A DNA stretch of 64,000 nt, taken from assembly GCF_002099425.1 (NCBI RefSeq), contig NW_018344252.1, positions 2,294,001 to 2,358,000 of the forward strand, given 5' to 3'. A model generated the notes under the pieces. The model had not been told where the DNA came from and ran no database searches. It saw only the letters and a list, made by a program, of their open reading frames with translations. The stretch's first letter is position 1; the number at the start of each line of letters is the position of its first letter. Positions 35,926-48,929 of this stretch are shown here, piece after piece. The DNA comes from Phascolarctos cinereus (Eukaryota > Chordata > Mammalia > Diprotodontia > Phascolarctidae). The position numbers were made by a program, and so were the translations under genes.

Positions 35926-37085
35926 TCCCTGGTTCCTTTTTATTTTTTCCAATTATATATAAAAACAATTTTTAATATTCATTTTTAAGAAAGCTTGAGT
36001 CCCAAATTCTTTCCCTCCCTCCCCACCTCCTCCATGAGAAGGCAAGCAATTTGACATAAGTTATACATGGGCAGTCATGCAAAACATTTCCATACTCGCC
36101 ATGTTGTGAAAGAAAACAGACCAAAAAAAAAAAGAAGCTTTAAAAAAGTATGCTCCAATCTACATTCAGACTCCATTCATTCTTCCTTGGAGGTGGATAG
36201 CACTTTTCATCATGAGTCCTTCGGAATTATCTTAAATCACTGCATTGCTGAGAATAGCTGTCATTCACAATTCATCATCATATAGTGTTGCTGTTACTGT
36301 GTACAATGTTCTCCTTCTCCCTCTGCTCACTTTACTCTGCATCAGTTCATGTAAGTCTTTTCAGGTTTTTCTGAAAGCATCCTGGTCATCACTTCTTTTC
36401 CTTTTTTCTTTTTCTTTTTTTTTAGTTAGGCAGTATGGTTAAGTGACTTGCCCAGGGTCACACAGCTAGTGTTATGTGTCTGAGGCTGGATTTGAACTCA
36501 TGTCCTCCTGAATCCAGGGCCGGTGCTCTATCCACCGTACCACCTAGCTGCCCCACTGGTCATCATTTCTTATAGGACAAGAGTATTCCATCACAATCAT
36601 ATGCCACAACTTATTCAGCCATTTTCCACTTGATGGGCATCCCCATAATTTCCAATTCTTTGCCACCACAAAAAGAGCTGCTATAAATATCTTTGTACAT
36701 GTGGGTCCTCTCCCCTTTTTTATGATCTCTTTGGGACACAGACCTAGAAGTGGTATTGCTGGATCAAAGTATGCACAGTTTGATAGCCCTCTGAGCATAG
36801 CTCCAAATTGCCCTTGAAAATGGTTGGGTCAATTCGCAACACCATCAGCAATGCATTATAACCCCAGTGTTCCACATCCCCTCCAACATTTGTCATGTTC
36901 CTTTTGGGTCATATTAATCAATCTGATAGGTGTGAAATGGCACCTCAGAGGTGTTTTAATTTGCATTTTTCTAATCAATAGTGATTTAGAGCATCTTCTT
37001 CTTATGATTATAGATAGCTTTGATTTCTTCTACTGAAAACTATCTGTTCATGTCCTTTGACTATTTATCAATTGGGGGACGAGAT
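35926..37085 (-). repeat. L1 LINE 3' end, interrupted by a SINE
   Basis: Minus-strand L1 ORF2 end and 3' UTR, with its 3' end at left. Plus-strand hallmarks: AAGGCAAGCAATTTGACATA, TCCAATTCTTTGCCACCACA, AATTTGCATTTTTCTAATCA. It is 5'-truncated at the right end. ORF2 remains are frameshifted. A SINE at 36398-36555 splits it. Confidence 0.87.
36398..36555 (-). repeat. tRNA-headed SINE in L1, with target duplication
   Basis: Antisense SINE with T-tract and TAAGTGACTTGCCCAGGGTC. Flanks CTGGTCATCACTTCTT (36382-36397) and CTGGTCATCATTTCTT (36556-36571) are a 16-bp target duplication with one mismatch, proving that it inserted after the L1. Confidence 0.92.
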
Positions 37086-37189
37086 TATACAAACTTAAGA
37101 AAGTGATGGGGAATTTATTTATAATGTAGACTAAACCTAAAAGTGTGTAGGGCTTCATTTTTTTTTTCAGAGGTGTAGTTGTTAAATAT

Positions 37190-37320
37190 TATAGTCCCTT
37201 ATTGGACAACGAGCTCTTTGAAGGTAGGAACTGTTTGTTGCCTTTCTTTATATCCCCAGCCTTAGCACAGTGCCAGGCATGTACTATGCATTTAATAAAT
37301 GTTTATTCATTTCTTAATTT
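37190..37320 (+). repeat. L2-type 3' end fragment
   Basis: CTTTATATCCCCAGCCTTAG and TATGCATTTAATAAATGTTT, sense. Confidence 0.65.
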
Positions 37321-37544
37321 GTTGACTTAATATAGTAATGTCAAGTTCCAATGCATATAACCCTGATACTTACTGAAAAAACTACTAAGGAATATGCTAA
37401 AGGGAAACCCTTGGGACTCAGTTGCCTAGGATGCTATTTCCTGAACTCACCTCTCTAGTGCCTGACTTCCATGTGATGTGTGAATAGAGATTTTATGAGA
37501 ATTTGAATGCTAGTTACATTTTTCCTTCTAAAATATTGAGTGGG

Positions 37545-37680
37545 GGGAGCTAAGTGGTGTAGTAGAAAGAGCACTGGCCCTGGAGGCTGAGTTCAAATTC
37601 AGCCTCAGACACTTACTAGCTGTGGGGTCCTGGGCACATCACTTAACCCTGTTTGCCTACAAAAAATAAAATAAAGTATT
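37545..37680 (+). repeat. tRNA-headed SINE
   Basis: GGGGGAGCTAAGTGGTGTAG, GAGTTCAAATTCAGCCTCAG and an AAAAAATAAAATAAA tail; sense. Confidence 0.85.
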
Positions 37681-37884
37681 ACATAGGGAATCATGCGCAT
37701 ATAAAGATGCATATTTTGTGCAGCAATTTTTAGTGTTTTTTTTTCATTTTGCTCTAGAATTTCTCTAAGCTCCCCTTCCTCTAATGCATAGACCCCTTTC
37801 ATAGTACGCCCAAAGCTGTCATTTATATATGGCTTACATTGGTATGTTCCATAGCCAACCATCCCAACTTTCTATAGCTATTTC

Positions 37885-38050
37885 ATAGGAGCTTGAGACC
37901 ACAGATCTAGAGCTGGAAGAGACTTTGGAAGTCATCTAGCTCAACTCCCTCATTTTACAGATGAGGAAACTGAGGCACAAAAGGTTGAAGGGAGTCACAC
38001 AGTCAGCAAATGGCAAAGTGAAGCCAAGTCCTCTGAATCCACATCAATAG
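37885..38050 (-). repeat. MIR/CORE-type SINE, antisense
   Basis: CATTTTACAGATGAGGAAAC, TGAGGCACAAAAGG and AGTCACACAGTCAGCAAATG. Confidence 0.7.
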
Positions 38051-38931
38051 TGGAGAGGTATTTGGGATGGTAGGAATGTTGCCCAAGGGATTCATGTCCA
38101 GGTACTAGTTGGACAAGATAATTGAAGAGATCCCTAATGGCTCTGTAATGGCTTCCATCTTCAGTGGTCTTCAAGCCGTCCAGCAATTCTTTGATATTTT
38201 AGTAGATCAATGGTATCATTAATGTGGAGACTGCCTCCATTGGTGCAGAACACTATCTATCCGTCCTCCATAAATGACCTTAGCGTGATGTGGAAGTAGT
38301 CATATGCCCTCAAAGGTGAGGCCAATGGAATACAAGTTCTGTAGACCAGAGTCTATCAAGCTGGGAAGACCCAAGCTGGGTTTTGGCAAAGACTATGTCT
38401 CCTGTCTGGGGACTAGACTAGCTTATACATACAACTTTTTTTCACTAAAAATTATTTTCAGTTATGAATTCTATGCCTCCCTCCAGCTACTCCTCCACCC
38501 ATGAACAAGGAAAGAAATACAATACCAATTATATATATGAAGTTATGCAAAATATATTTCTACATTAGCCAGTGTGTACAGCTTAATGAGAAATAGAGGC
38601 TCCTCACCAGCAAGTTGGCTACTAAGTGATGATGACTTTTTTAGGCCATAGTGATCCATTGAAAAGACACAAATCTCAAATGGCCTTCAGCTTTATGCTG
38701 TCTCTTTTCACTACCCTGGTACTACTGGTGAGATGACAGAAAGAGGGGGTGCTAGGAATGACAGGTTTTATACAGTAACATTACTATGTTAAGTTTTTGG
38801 TGAGAATGTTGTCCAATGACTAATCAAATGAGACATTCTTGGAGAAACAGAAACATAACCATGTGGACATTCCCACTATGCATAAAACCAGAAGACATAA
38901 AGAAATTGCAGGAAATTGGAAGAACAACTTT

Positions 38932-40523
38932 TTTTTCCAATTTTTATTTTACTCTCTTTTTTAAATATTATTAATTTATTTTGATTTATCAACAATCACT
39001 TCCATATGCTTTTGAGTTAATAATTTTTCTCCCCCTTCCCCCCCCTCCCCAAGGCTGTGCACAATCTGATATAGGTTTTACATTTACATTCCTATTAAAC
39101 ATTTTCACATTAGTGAAGTTGTAAGTAAAAATTAAAACCAATAGGAGGAACCATCAGAAAGATGAAACAAAACTCAACAGAAGGTAAAAATAAGTGATAG
39201 TGATTCGACTTCCATAGTTCTTTCTTTGGATGTGGACAGCATTTTCCATCCCAAGGCCTCTGGAGAAGTCTTAGATCCTTGTAATGCTGACAAGGTTCAG
39301 TTTAACAATATTAGTCATCATATAATGTGGCTGTTATTGTGTACAAAGTCCTCTCGGTTCTGCTCACTTCACTCAGCATCAGACCATATAAGTCTTTCCA
39401 GGTTTTTCTGAAGTCAGCCTGTTCATCATTTCTTATAGCACAATAGTATTCCATTACATTCATATACCACAACTTGCACAGCCATTCCCCAATTGATGGA
39501 CATCCTCTCAATTTCCAATTCTTTGCCACCACAAAAAGAGCTGCTATGAATATTTTTGTACATGTGGGTCCTTTTCTCATTTGTCTGATCTCTTTTGGAT
39601 ATAGGCCTAGAAGTGCTATTGCTGGATCAAAGGGTATGCACATTTTTGTAGCCTTTTGGGCATAGTTCCAAATTATTCTCCAAAATGGTTGGATCATTTC
39701 ACAACTCCACCAACAAAGTGTTAGTGTTCCAATTTTCCCACATCTTCTCCACCATTTATCATTTTCTTGTTTTGTCATGTTGGCCAATCTGATAGGTGTG
39801 ATGTGGTACCTCAGAGTTGTTTTGATTTACATTTCTCTAATCAACAGTGATTTAGAGCATTTTTTCATATGACTATAGATGTCTTTAATTTCTTCATCTG
39901 AGAACTGTCTGTTCATATCCTTTGACCATTTATCAATTGGGGAATGGCTTGTGTTCTTATAAATTTGTCTTAATTCTCTATATATTTTTAGAAATGAGGC
40001 CTTTATCAGAGAGACTGGTTGTAAAAATTCTTTCCCAATTTTCTACCTTCCTTCTAATCTTAGTTGCATTGGCTTTGTTTGTGCAAAAACTTTTCAATTT
40101 AATGTAATCCAAATTATCCATTTTGCTTTTCATAATGTTCTCTATCTCCTGTTTGGTCATGAATTCTTCTGTTCTCCATAGATCTGATAGGTAAACTATT
40201 CCTTGTTCTCCCAGTTTACTTATGGTATCAGCCTTTATATCTAAGTCCTGAACCCATTTTGACTTTATTTTGGTATATGGTGTGAGATTTGGGTCTATGC
40301 CTGGTTTCTACCATACTCTTTTCCAGTTTTCCAAGCAGTTTTTTTCAAAGAGTGGGTTCTTATCCCAGAAGCTGGGGTCTTTGGGTTTATAGATTACTAT
40401 AATCATTGACTACTGTGTCTTACATATTTAAGCTATTCCACTGATCCACCTCCCTATTTCTTAGCCAGTACCAAGCAGTTTTGATGATTGCTGCTTTATA
40501 ATACAATTTAAGATCTGGAACTG
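38932..40523 (-). mobile_element. 5'-truncated L1 with 14-bp target duplication
   Basis: A 1.59-kb L1 on the minus strand: the C-terminal half of ORF2 and the 3' UTR. The same 14 bases, GGAAGAACAACTTT, flank it at 38918-38931 and 40524-40537. The frame stays open for 158 codons on the minus strand (39311-39787), including FDPAIALLGLYPKEI and IAALFVVAKNWKLRGCPS, so it is younger than the other L1 tails. Some stops and frameshifts exist outside that stretch. Confidence 0.93.
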
Positions 40524-40539
40524 GGAAGAACAACTTTCA

Positions 40540-40670
40540 AGTTTGTTTATTCATTCCAAAAGGATTAGTGAAGAGCCTACTTTGAACCAGGCGAGGTACC
40601 TGCAAGCACTGGAAATACAAAGGCAAAGTTCTCCTCTGGGAGGTGATTCAAGGAGCTGGTTTCCTCATGG
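40540..40670 (+). repeat. Repeat of the 'gtgctaag..gatacaaag' type
   Basis: AGCACTGGAAATACAAAGGC and CTGGGAGGTGATTCAAGG resemble the copies at 15.47 and 20.25 kb. Old. Confidence 0.4.
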
Positions 40671-41935
40671 TTCCAAAGGTAACAATAAAACTCAACCCAT
40701 ATCATTTCTCATGAATGCGTATCATCCCAACTTGCATTGTTCCTAAGGGCTGTAATAGATGAAGAAGCAAAGAAGTTCTGTGATTCCCTTGACAAAGCCC
40801 TCCAAACCAAGTTAACTTAGACCTTATACTTCAGCCTATAGTTACAGAAACTGATGCCAAGGAAAAGGGAAGGATCACTCTTGATGATGCCTGGAAGGCT
40901 TTTAGCAATCTTGACAAAATATAGTCAATATGAAGTGACTTCCTGGCCAATGCGTGGAGAAATGAATTTCAGTAGCCAGTTGGCAGTGAGGTCTCCAGCC
41001 GTTTTCTGTCTTTCTTAGACATTCCCCCCTATGAAATGTTCACAGCCAGGTGACCTCTTGCTCAACGGTCATTCCTTATGAGCATCTCGTGAACCACCAT
41101 CTAATTGTGCATGGATGCCCTTCTTTACGTTTCTGTCCCTGTTTCTTCAGACCAAGTCATCTGCCACTGACCAAATGGAAGAAAATTAATGCTTTTGAGT
41201 CCCTTTGCCCAAAAACCTTTGTTCATGAACAACATTTTCTTAAAATCAAGCAAAAGCAAAAGTGTCCTGCTAAAAACATCTCCCAACCTAGCTAAAATGC
41301 TAAACTCTGATTCATTCCTCCCCCTGGATTCCCCCATTCTAATGTAAAGAATGGCCATGTGGTGATGGGCAGAGGTGGTATGTGGTTGTACTGGTGAAGT
41401 CAGGTGGTACAGGAGTTCTAATGGACACTTTCCTTTCTATGCTGGATTGTTCTACTATGGAAAGATGGGAAGATTGAGTTTGTAAGAACTTTCGGCATTG
41501 GAAGTCTTTGGGAAAATTCCAGGGTGGTGCCCAAATCAGTAGATATTAACTTCTTCCTAAGATGTCAATTAGCACTATTACCAACCTTATTGTACTCTGT
41601 TAGCAAGTGGCCTCTGCTATAATGGTCAAGGGTTAGCCTGGGGAGTATTGGGTAACCTGTGTGATGGTCAAGGGTTAGACTGAGGTGAGAGAGGATAAGA
41701 GCTGACTCAGGACCAAGGATATAAAGTCTGATGACACCTGGGGTTTAAGGGAGGGCATGAGGACTGTCATCCCAATTCCCCCTCAAGCCTTGCTTAATAG
41801 GCAATGTAGTAACACTCCAGAGACCGATTCCTGGCTATCTTGGACTACGGTAGACTGGGCTGGTAGAGGATGGTATGGCACAGGATAAAGGAGCCTTAGA
41901 AATATGCAATAAAATGATATCGTAGAAATATTATT
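40671..41935. other. Nothing recognised
   Basis: Intergenic DNA without repeats I know and without long open frames. Confidence 0.4.
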
Positions 41936-41939
41936 GGGT

Positions 41940-42095
41940 TTGAGGATCTGAGTACAAAGCTGGCCTCTAATGCTTACTACCTATATGATTGTGACTTAGG
42001 CTTTATGGGCCTCAATTATGTGATCTGTAAAATGTAAAATGAGGGGGAAGACTCGGTGATTCCCAAGGGCCCTCTCAGCTGTATGATCCTATTTC
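41940..42095 (+). repeat. MIR/CORE-type SINE
   Basis: GGATCTGAGTACAAAGCTGG, TGATCTGTAAAATG and CCCTCTCAGCTGTATGATCC are the middle and end of a MIR-type SINE in sense orientation. Confidence 0.6.
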
Positions 42096-42099
42096 CCAG

Positions 42100-43125
42100 A
42101 CATTTATAATTTCTTTTGAGGAAAGAATAAAGAAAATTGAGTTACAGAGAATGGCAGGGATGAGTCACAAGCTCTGTCCTCCCAGCTGGTTAAAAATATG
42201 TAAGAAAGAACTGATTAGATGAATCTCAGTTCAATCCAGGTTCTCCAATCCATTTGAGGAAATTATATACCTTGAACCTTTGTCATACGGGGGCCCCTCC
42301 TATGGAGATGGAAATGTGCCATGGCTAAAGGACAAAGTTAACTCCCCTGCCTGTACCTGCATCAAAGAGGATTGGTCACTGAGAGTCAAAGATCCAGCAC
42401 CACCCTACCTCCATGGCCTGGAGCAGTGGATCATAAAAACAGTTCCCTGGTATGTGTGTTGTCTTTTTATGGAGGGGTGGGTGGGAACCCTTCTCCCTTT
42501 TCATATGCTTTGATTTCCAGCAAGGGAGGAGGATTTCTCACCCTCCACCATGTCCATACCCACCAGCCAACGCCCATGGCAGTGATCTAGAAACATGTCC
42601 CATGCCCGTGGGGGGGGCGGCGAGGGGGGCAGTCTGACCCTCAAGTTTCCTGACTGCACTAGCTGCCTTCTCCTGCTCCTATTCTGAATAGATCTGTGAA
42701 CAGCAATTCTGACATTTCCAGCCTTGGCCAAGAGGCCCTGAGGTCACCATTTGGGCATCGCAAAAGAGAAGCTTCCTTAATACCATGTTTCTCAGGGAAG
42801 AAGATGATCAAACAGAACCACTCTTCAAATGGAAGGCCAAACAACATTTCTTCTGTGAGTTGGTTGGACGATGCAAAGCTGCGGTGAACACAACATGTCT
42901 GTCCAACTGTCCCAAATAAGGCCTTGGCTTTTTGGGTGGAGTAAAAAGAGTAGAATGGAATAGCTGACTGCTTGATGTTTCTTTTTCTGCAGATGCACAC
43001 CTGTGCTAGTCTGGAGCATCAGGTTCAGGCCTGACCACCTATTCAAAAGTCTTAAATGATTCTCTTTCGCTTTAAGGATCCAGTACAAACTTTTCAGCCT
43101 AATATTAAGTGCTTCCTACAATGTG
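42100..43125. other. Nothing recognised
   Basis: Contains a G-rich run at about 42611-42630. Open frames up to 113 codons on the minus strand match no family I know. Confidence 0.4.
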
Positions 43126-43129
43126 GCTC

Positions 43130-43300
43130 CAATAGACCAATTAATAAGTATTTATAAAGTACTTCATATGTACTAGACACAGTTAGACACAGGCGCTGAA
43201 AAAACAAAGTAGAAACAGTCCTTACCTTCAAGGAGCTTAGATCCCACTGTGGGACAGGGGGAGGTGGTTACAATATGTACGAAGATAAATATGTGCCAGG
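43130..43300 (+). repeat. Repeat of the 'gtgctaag..gatacaaag' type
   Basis: ATAAGTATTTATAAAGTACT, then ACAGTCCTTACCTTCAAGGA and GCTTAGATCCCACTG; old sense copy. Confidence 0.55.
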
Positions 43301-43754
43301 AATTTTGAGGGAGAGAGCACAATGATTAGCACTTAAAACCAGCTGACTTTGAGATGCTGATGAGGTGACCAGGTGGAGAGGTGAATGAGGAAGTTGGTGA
43401 TCTAGGATCAGAGTTCAGGAGAGAGATTAGATATGAATTTGGGAAACATCTGCATAGACTTGGCAAATGAACCCAAATGGGGCTAATGAGATCACCAAGG
43501 AAGAGAATGTTGAATCTAAAGAGAAGGGTCTGTGGTGGAGTCTAGAAGGAACCCGCAGGCAGAGGTTGGGAAATGACTGATCAACCAGCAACGGACACCA
43601 AGAAGGAGCAATCAAAGAGGAAAGAAAGAACCAAGAATGAGCAGTGTCATGGAAGCTAGGGGAGAAGAAAATGTTCAAGAGGAGGAATGAGCAAAAGCTA
43701 TGAAGAGGTCGAGAACATTACATTTGGTGATGAGGAGATTACTGGTACTTTGTT

Positions 43755-44508
43755 GGTAGAACTATTGGGAGGAACGATTCTGGAGAATAATTTAGAACGA
43801 TGCCCAATGGGCAATCAAACTGGGCATGCCCTTTGACCCAGCAACACCACTGCTATAGGTCTGTATCCCAAAGAGATCAAAGAAAAGACCTATTTGTACG
43901 AAAATATTGTAGCAGCTCTTTTGTGGTAGCAAAGAATTGGAAATTGAGGAGATGCCCATCATTAAGGGAATGGCTGAACATGATGTGGTATATGATCATG
44001 ATGGAATACTATTGGGCTATAAGAAAATGATGAGCCCGGCTTCAGAAACACCTGGGAAGACATATATGAACTCATGCAAATGAAGTGAACAGAACCAGGA
44101 GAACATTGTACACAGCAACTAGCAATAGTGTAAGAATGATCTACTGTGAAGAACAACTACTCTAATCAAGATAACGATCCGAGACAGTTCCAAAAGATTC
44201 GTGACGAAAAATGCTATCCAGCTGCAGAGAGAGAACTAATGAACTCTGAAAGCAGATTGAAGCATTTTTAAACTTTATTTTTATTGTTTTATTTTGCTTG
44301 TGTTTTCTTTTGCAGTATGGCTAATATGGAAATATGTTTTGCACGCCTTCACGTGCATAATTGACATCAAATTGCATACCTTCTCAAGGTGGGGGGGAGG
44401 GAGGGAGAGAATTTGAAGCTCAAAATTTTAGAAAATGATTGTTAATTTTTTAAATATGTAATTGGGAAATATTCAATGAAATAAATAAAAATAACTTACA
44501 AAAAAGAG
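43755..44508 (+). repeat. L1 LINE 3' end
   Basis: Sense ORF2 end (TTTGACCCAGCAACACCACT, GTCTGTATCCCAAAGAGATC, GCAAAGAATTGGAAATTGAG) and 3' UTR (TATGGCTAATATGGAAATAT), ending in an A-rich tail (AATAAATAAAAATAAC). 5'-truncated; the frame is broken by several stops. Confidence 0.87.
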
Positions 44509-44509
44509 A

Positions 44510-45822
44510 GTAGAAAGTCAGACTCAACATTTCATGTCTGAGATTTATTTCTAGGTTTATTTCTAGAATTAACCAAGGGTAACCTCCATTCTTCCAAGAT
44601 CCATTATTTCCTCACTGTGTGTTTCTTCAATGTATGCCTATAGTGCTTCATACCTTAGTAGGTCATATTCATGACTCATTGTAGCCAAAATATTCATTCT
44701 TTCCCAGCCAAGCTTTAGCTAGTTTGGTCGTTGGACAAGGGATGCTCCTGGGAAATGTCTTCTGGTTTGGTAGAACCTGACAGATTATGGGCTTTACTGG
44801 TTTAGCATCCCTGTCCAGAGTCACCTGCAATCCAGAGGAGAATTCCAAAAGAAGTGTTGGGAATTATGCATACAAATTCAATTGCAGTAATAGTTAAAGA
44901 GAATCACAGCCTTGGAAGATGCAGTGTAGCCTCTGGAAATATCTGCTATGCCATCTGTATTAGACGGGACAGAGCATGGAAGAGTAAGAAGTACAAAAAA
45001 GGATGAGGTGTATTTCTCAAGAATAACTGGGCCGCAGAGAAGGCTCCCAGGGAAGTAAACAGTATTACAATTCAATTTTCCCTCCTGTTAAAATGGATTC
45101 TTTTCTCCATTAAAAGCATGAAAGCATTCTGTTACGTGATCCTTTTCCTGGGCACATATAGAATGCACTTCGGTTCTTAAAAAAATAAAATATTTTAATC
45201 AGAATGAAAGTTTGAGGAGATAGGAAAAAAGTACCTGAAAAACATTTTAGAGATATCTTTGAAAGCTTAACATATAGAGAGGAAGGCACATCCTATTATA
45301 TTTCCCAAGCTTCAGAAATCCTACTCTACTGCTAGCTAGATGCTTATCGTGATGAGCTATTGTTTGAACAATTCCCTTGGAAACAGTTAGTCTTAAATCA
45401 GTTGTAATCTAATAGGTAGGGCAAGGGAAAGAGTACAGCTGGATCTTCTGGGCCTTTAAGGAAAGGCCTTCCCATTAAGGCTAATCATCTTGATAAGATG
45501 CAAATGGCTTACTCTTCTATACGCTTAGATTTATGCTAATGGCGACAAAGAGGAAATATATTTGATCGGAGAATTTTCACCCAAAGCTAGAGTGGTGCCT
45601 CTTTACAATAATTTTCTGCAGTGGCATCTATATCTGGGTGCTTAAAGAGGGCACTCAGCACAGTCTTCTCCCCATTTCCCAGTAGCTACACTGCTTATTG
45701 ATGTCTTTGAAACTTGTCACTACGCTCCTGTGCCAGGTACCTTCCCTTCCGCCCTCCCCACTATCCTTTCCACTCTTAACTTCTTTTTGTGTGTTCTTGT
45801 GTGGGGTGTTTGTGATCCCCCT
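44510..45822. other. Repeat-poor intergenic stretch
   Basis: No repeat recognised over 1.3 kb. The part at 45280-45640 has an octamer motif ATGCAAAT next to a GATAAG (TTGATAAGATGCAAATGGC) and other AT-rich homeodomain-like words, so it is a candidate conserved element; conservation itself cannot be seen here. Confidence 0.35.
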
Positions 45823-46263
45823 TGTAATAATCAGATGCTTTTCTTAAGAAAGGCAAAAAGGAGTTCTTTCTCCTGAGAAAGGACACTCTCTGTGTCGCTC
45901 AAGATGGTGTCAGAGAGAAAGTGCAAGGGCGTGTAGCTCAGAACAAGTTTATATGGAGCCTAACAGGGAACCCCGCACACCCACTGCTCTTCTTGCCATT
46001 GACTGGGCTTTGGAGCTCACAGTTTAAGCTCGGGAACTTCTCCCCAGCAAGAAGGGAACAAAGGACAGAAGTGCGCAAAACAAGGAACGGTTTGCTTAAC
46101 AACTAGGGAGGGGGTCCGAGGAGGGACCGAATCCAGGGGAACAGGATGTGGCTCTGTCACCTGATCTACTTGTGACACTCTGTGACATTCGGCTTTCTCA
46201 GGGAGGCAGCTTCTGAGAAATGTAGGGAGGGGTCCGCTCCTATCCCGCACTGAGGGGGCTTCA
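45823..46263 (-). mobile_element. Possible solo LTR of an endogenous retrovirus (fossil)
   Basis: A segment of about 440 bp bounded by TG and CA, with a TATA-like CATATAAACTTG in its second half on the minus strand and C-rich U3-like sequence before it. No internal viral part adjoins. Target duplications were not found, and the family is unknown. It could instead be unique DNA. Confidence 0.3.
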
Positions 46264-46269
46264 CTATTT

Positions 46270-46420
46270 CAGCATTCATTCATTCTCTTCCCCTATTAGA
46301 TTGTAAGCTCCTTGAGGGCAGGGACTGTCTGTTTTTATTGGTTTCTCCATCATTTTAGCAAAATGTATGGGACATGTTAAGGGCTTTATAAATGTTTATT
46401 GATTGACCAACTGACTGCCT
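46270..46420 (+). repeat. L2-type 3' end
   Basis: GTAAGCTCCTTGAGGGCAGG, GACTGTCTGTTTTTATTGG and AATGTTTATTGATTGACC, sense. A second, more worn tail follows at about 46590-46700 (AAGCTGTCTGAGGCTAGGAC). Confidence 0.65.
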
Positions 46421-46719
46421 CCCCATGCCCTTGGTTGAATTTCACCTCTCCTGTGCCTACTGCATGCAAATCTGCATGTCAAGTATTCTAAAAGTGTTCT
46501 CTCTCAGCCTCGTTTTTCCTTTGTTTGGCTCTTTTGGCCTCTCACATGCTGCCCTGAACTATGTTTATTTTGGTACATGTTGTATGTATGCCCTCCCCCA
46601 TTAGACTATAAGCTGTCTGAGGCTAGGACTGTGGTATTTTTCATCTTTTTATCCCTAGTGCTCAGACCAGAATCTTATGCAAGTTTTGCTCAATTTTGTT
46701 GAATTGAAGTGAAATTGGA

Positions 46720-47180
46720 AACAATACAAATTAAAGGATTAATCTTATTTCTATTAAACTAACTGAAAACATGTTGTTCTATAAGGGGGAGAATCTATTG
46801 GGGAATGTCTAAACAAATTATGGTGCAGCTATGTAATAGAATATTGCTACACTCAATAAAATAATGACTAAGGAACATAGGAAGACGCATGAATGCATGA
46901 AGAAGGAAGTAAAGCAAACCAGCAAAACCATATCACAGTGACTACAATAACAAAAGAGGAAGAAAAATGCAATTAAACTGAACACTCTCTTCATTCATAT
47001 CCACTGCTGGCCCTAGAATAGATGATGAGACAAGATCTCATTTGCCTTTCATTGCAGAGATTGAGAACTCTGGGAACTAGAGAGTGTTGTATTTGCTGCC
47101 AAACAGGGTTCTTATGTTAGCTATCTTTACTGATTTTTTTTCATCCATTGGTATTGGAGAAAGTACTGTGTGTTGGGGAA
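46720..47180 (+). repeat. L1 LINE fragment, old
   Basis: TTGGAAACAATACAAATTAA, TATGGTGCAGCTATGTAATA and ACAGGGTTCTTATGTTAGCT are sense ORF2-end/3' UTR remains of an older L1. Confidence 0.55.
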
Positions 47181-47689
47181 GGTTGGGATATATTAAGAAA
47201 TGAATAGGGACAAGTCACTTACCGCTGATTGCCTTCCCCCTCCAGAGAGAGAGAGAGAGAGAAAGAGAAACAATGGGATATAATCTCTTCAGGAATAGAA
47301 AAGACTCATCATTGATGTGTATAGGATTTATTCCTGAATCAGTTGACTCTACAATCACATGACCAACCTGTCAGAGAAAAGATGGATATTAGTAAAAAAA
47401 AAAAAAAGCTAGAAGAAATAATAATAGAAAGGTATGGCAGACAGTTAAATAATTAAATCCTTAACTGTTTAAATAAGCAATTATGGAAAGTGGAAACTGG
47501 ACAACAGAAATGACATTTGTAGCAATTATATTAATTTTATATAAAAGCTTACTCAGAGTAAATCAATACCTGCAACAAGGAGAGAAAAGAGACCAGAAAT
47601 TGCTTTATCCACTTAAGCACTTGATTCATTTGCCAAGCAGAGAGATGCTCATTTTTAAAATATTGAAAACCAAGATCAAGGAGGATTTA

Positions 47690-47721
<32 letters not shown>

Positions 47722-47722
47722 T
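47690..47722. repeat. CAA trinucleotide microsatellite
   Basis: About ten AAC units. Confidence 0.9.
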
Positions 47723-47809
47723 AAAAATGTTTGGTAAGAGACTCAACTAAACGTCGTCATCCCAAAGACATTTAGTAGTGAAAATGGAAAGAGGAATCTC
47801 AAAAGATTG

Positions 47810-48300
47810 ACAAAAAGAAAGGCTCCATATACAATAACATATATAACATATTGATGGTGGTACTTTTTGTGGTAGCAAAGAATTGTAAACAAAGGAGGTG
47901 CTCTTCAGCTGGGGAATGGCTAAACAAATTTGGTACAGCAATGCAAAATAATGTTACTGTGCTATGTAAGAAAGGGCAAACATGATGAATACAGAGAATC
48001 ACAGGAAGATTTACATGAACTGATAAGTGAAGTAAGGAGAGCAAGAATAACAATAAACAAATACAACAAGGTAAATGAAAAGAATGACAATCATAAAACA
48101 ATGCAAGCTGAATGTTACAAAATTATGTGTACCAAGCTTGGTCCCAAGGAAGAGATGTAAGAAGATACATTCCCATGATCCTTGGCAGAAGTGGGGGTGT
48201 ATGGCTGTGAAATGTCACATACAGTGTGAGACTTTGGAGGGGCGTATTAATTTCTTTTACTGATTTTTTTTTCTCTTTAAAGAAATGTTGTAAGGGAATG
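47810..48300 (+). repeat. L1 LINE 3' end, old
   Basis: TTTTTGTGGTAGCAAAGAAT, CTGGGGAATGGCTAAACAAA and GAATCACAGGAAGATTTACA are the sense ORF2 end; AT-rich 3' UTR follows. Older than the copy at 43.8 kb. Confidence 0.75.
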
Positions 48301-48929
48301 GAGAGAGATACAGGATAGGTGATTTAAAAACCAAAGATAGCAATAAAAATCAATTTATTAGAATAATCTTTATCCTCTTCACAAGCTTAAGTATAAAACA
48401 GTCTCAGGAGAAAAAAAAAGACAGTGTCTCCATTCTCTTTCTCTCTTTTTGGCAGCCTCTCTTCATCCATGACAGGCAAATAGAATCTTCAAGTTGACAA
48501 GTTAAAGTGGCTATTTCCACAAAAATCCCATTTGGCTTAGTAACCATGGACTCAGCAGGAAAGGCTTTAGAAACAGGTGTTACACAAAGAAATTCCAGGA
48601 ACAAAAATGCAAATGATTTCTGTACTTGGTACTTTAAGTGAAATGCCATTTTCACATCAATTAAATGAGAACCCAGTGCTCCCTGAAGGCAGGACTATAA
48701 GCACTCACTCACTGTATGGGGCTCCCTAGCTCTTCCTAGGCTTCCTAAATGATTCAGAGACCTGTCCGTCCTTCATCCCCTGTTCTTCGGTCATCTTTAC
48801 AGCAGCCTGATCAGCCATCTTGCCACCAGGACCAGGGTCCGTAGCCTGGAGGTTTTAACCATTTCATCTCTGCAGCTTTTATCCTGGGGTGCCGCTGTTC
48901 TCACTGGCTCAGGGGCAACCGTTTCAGGC

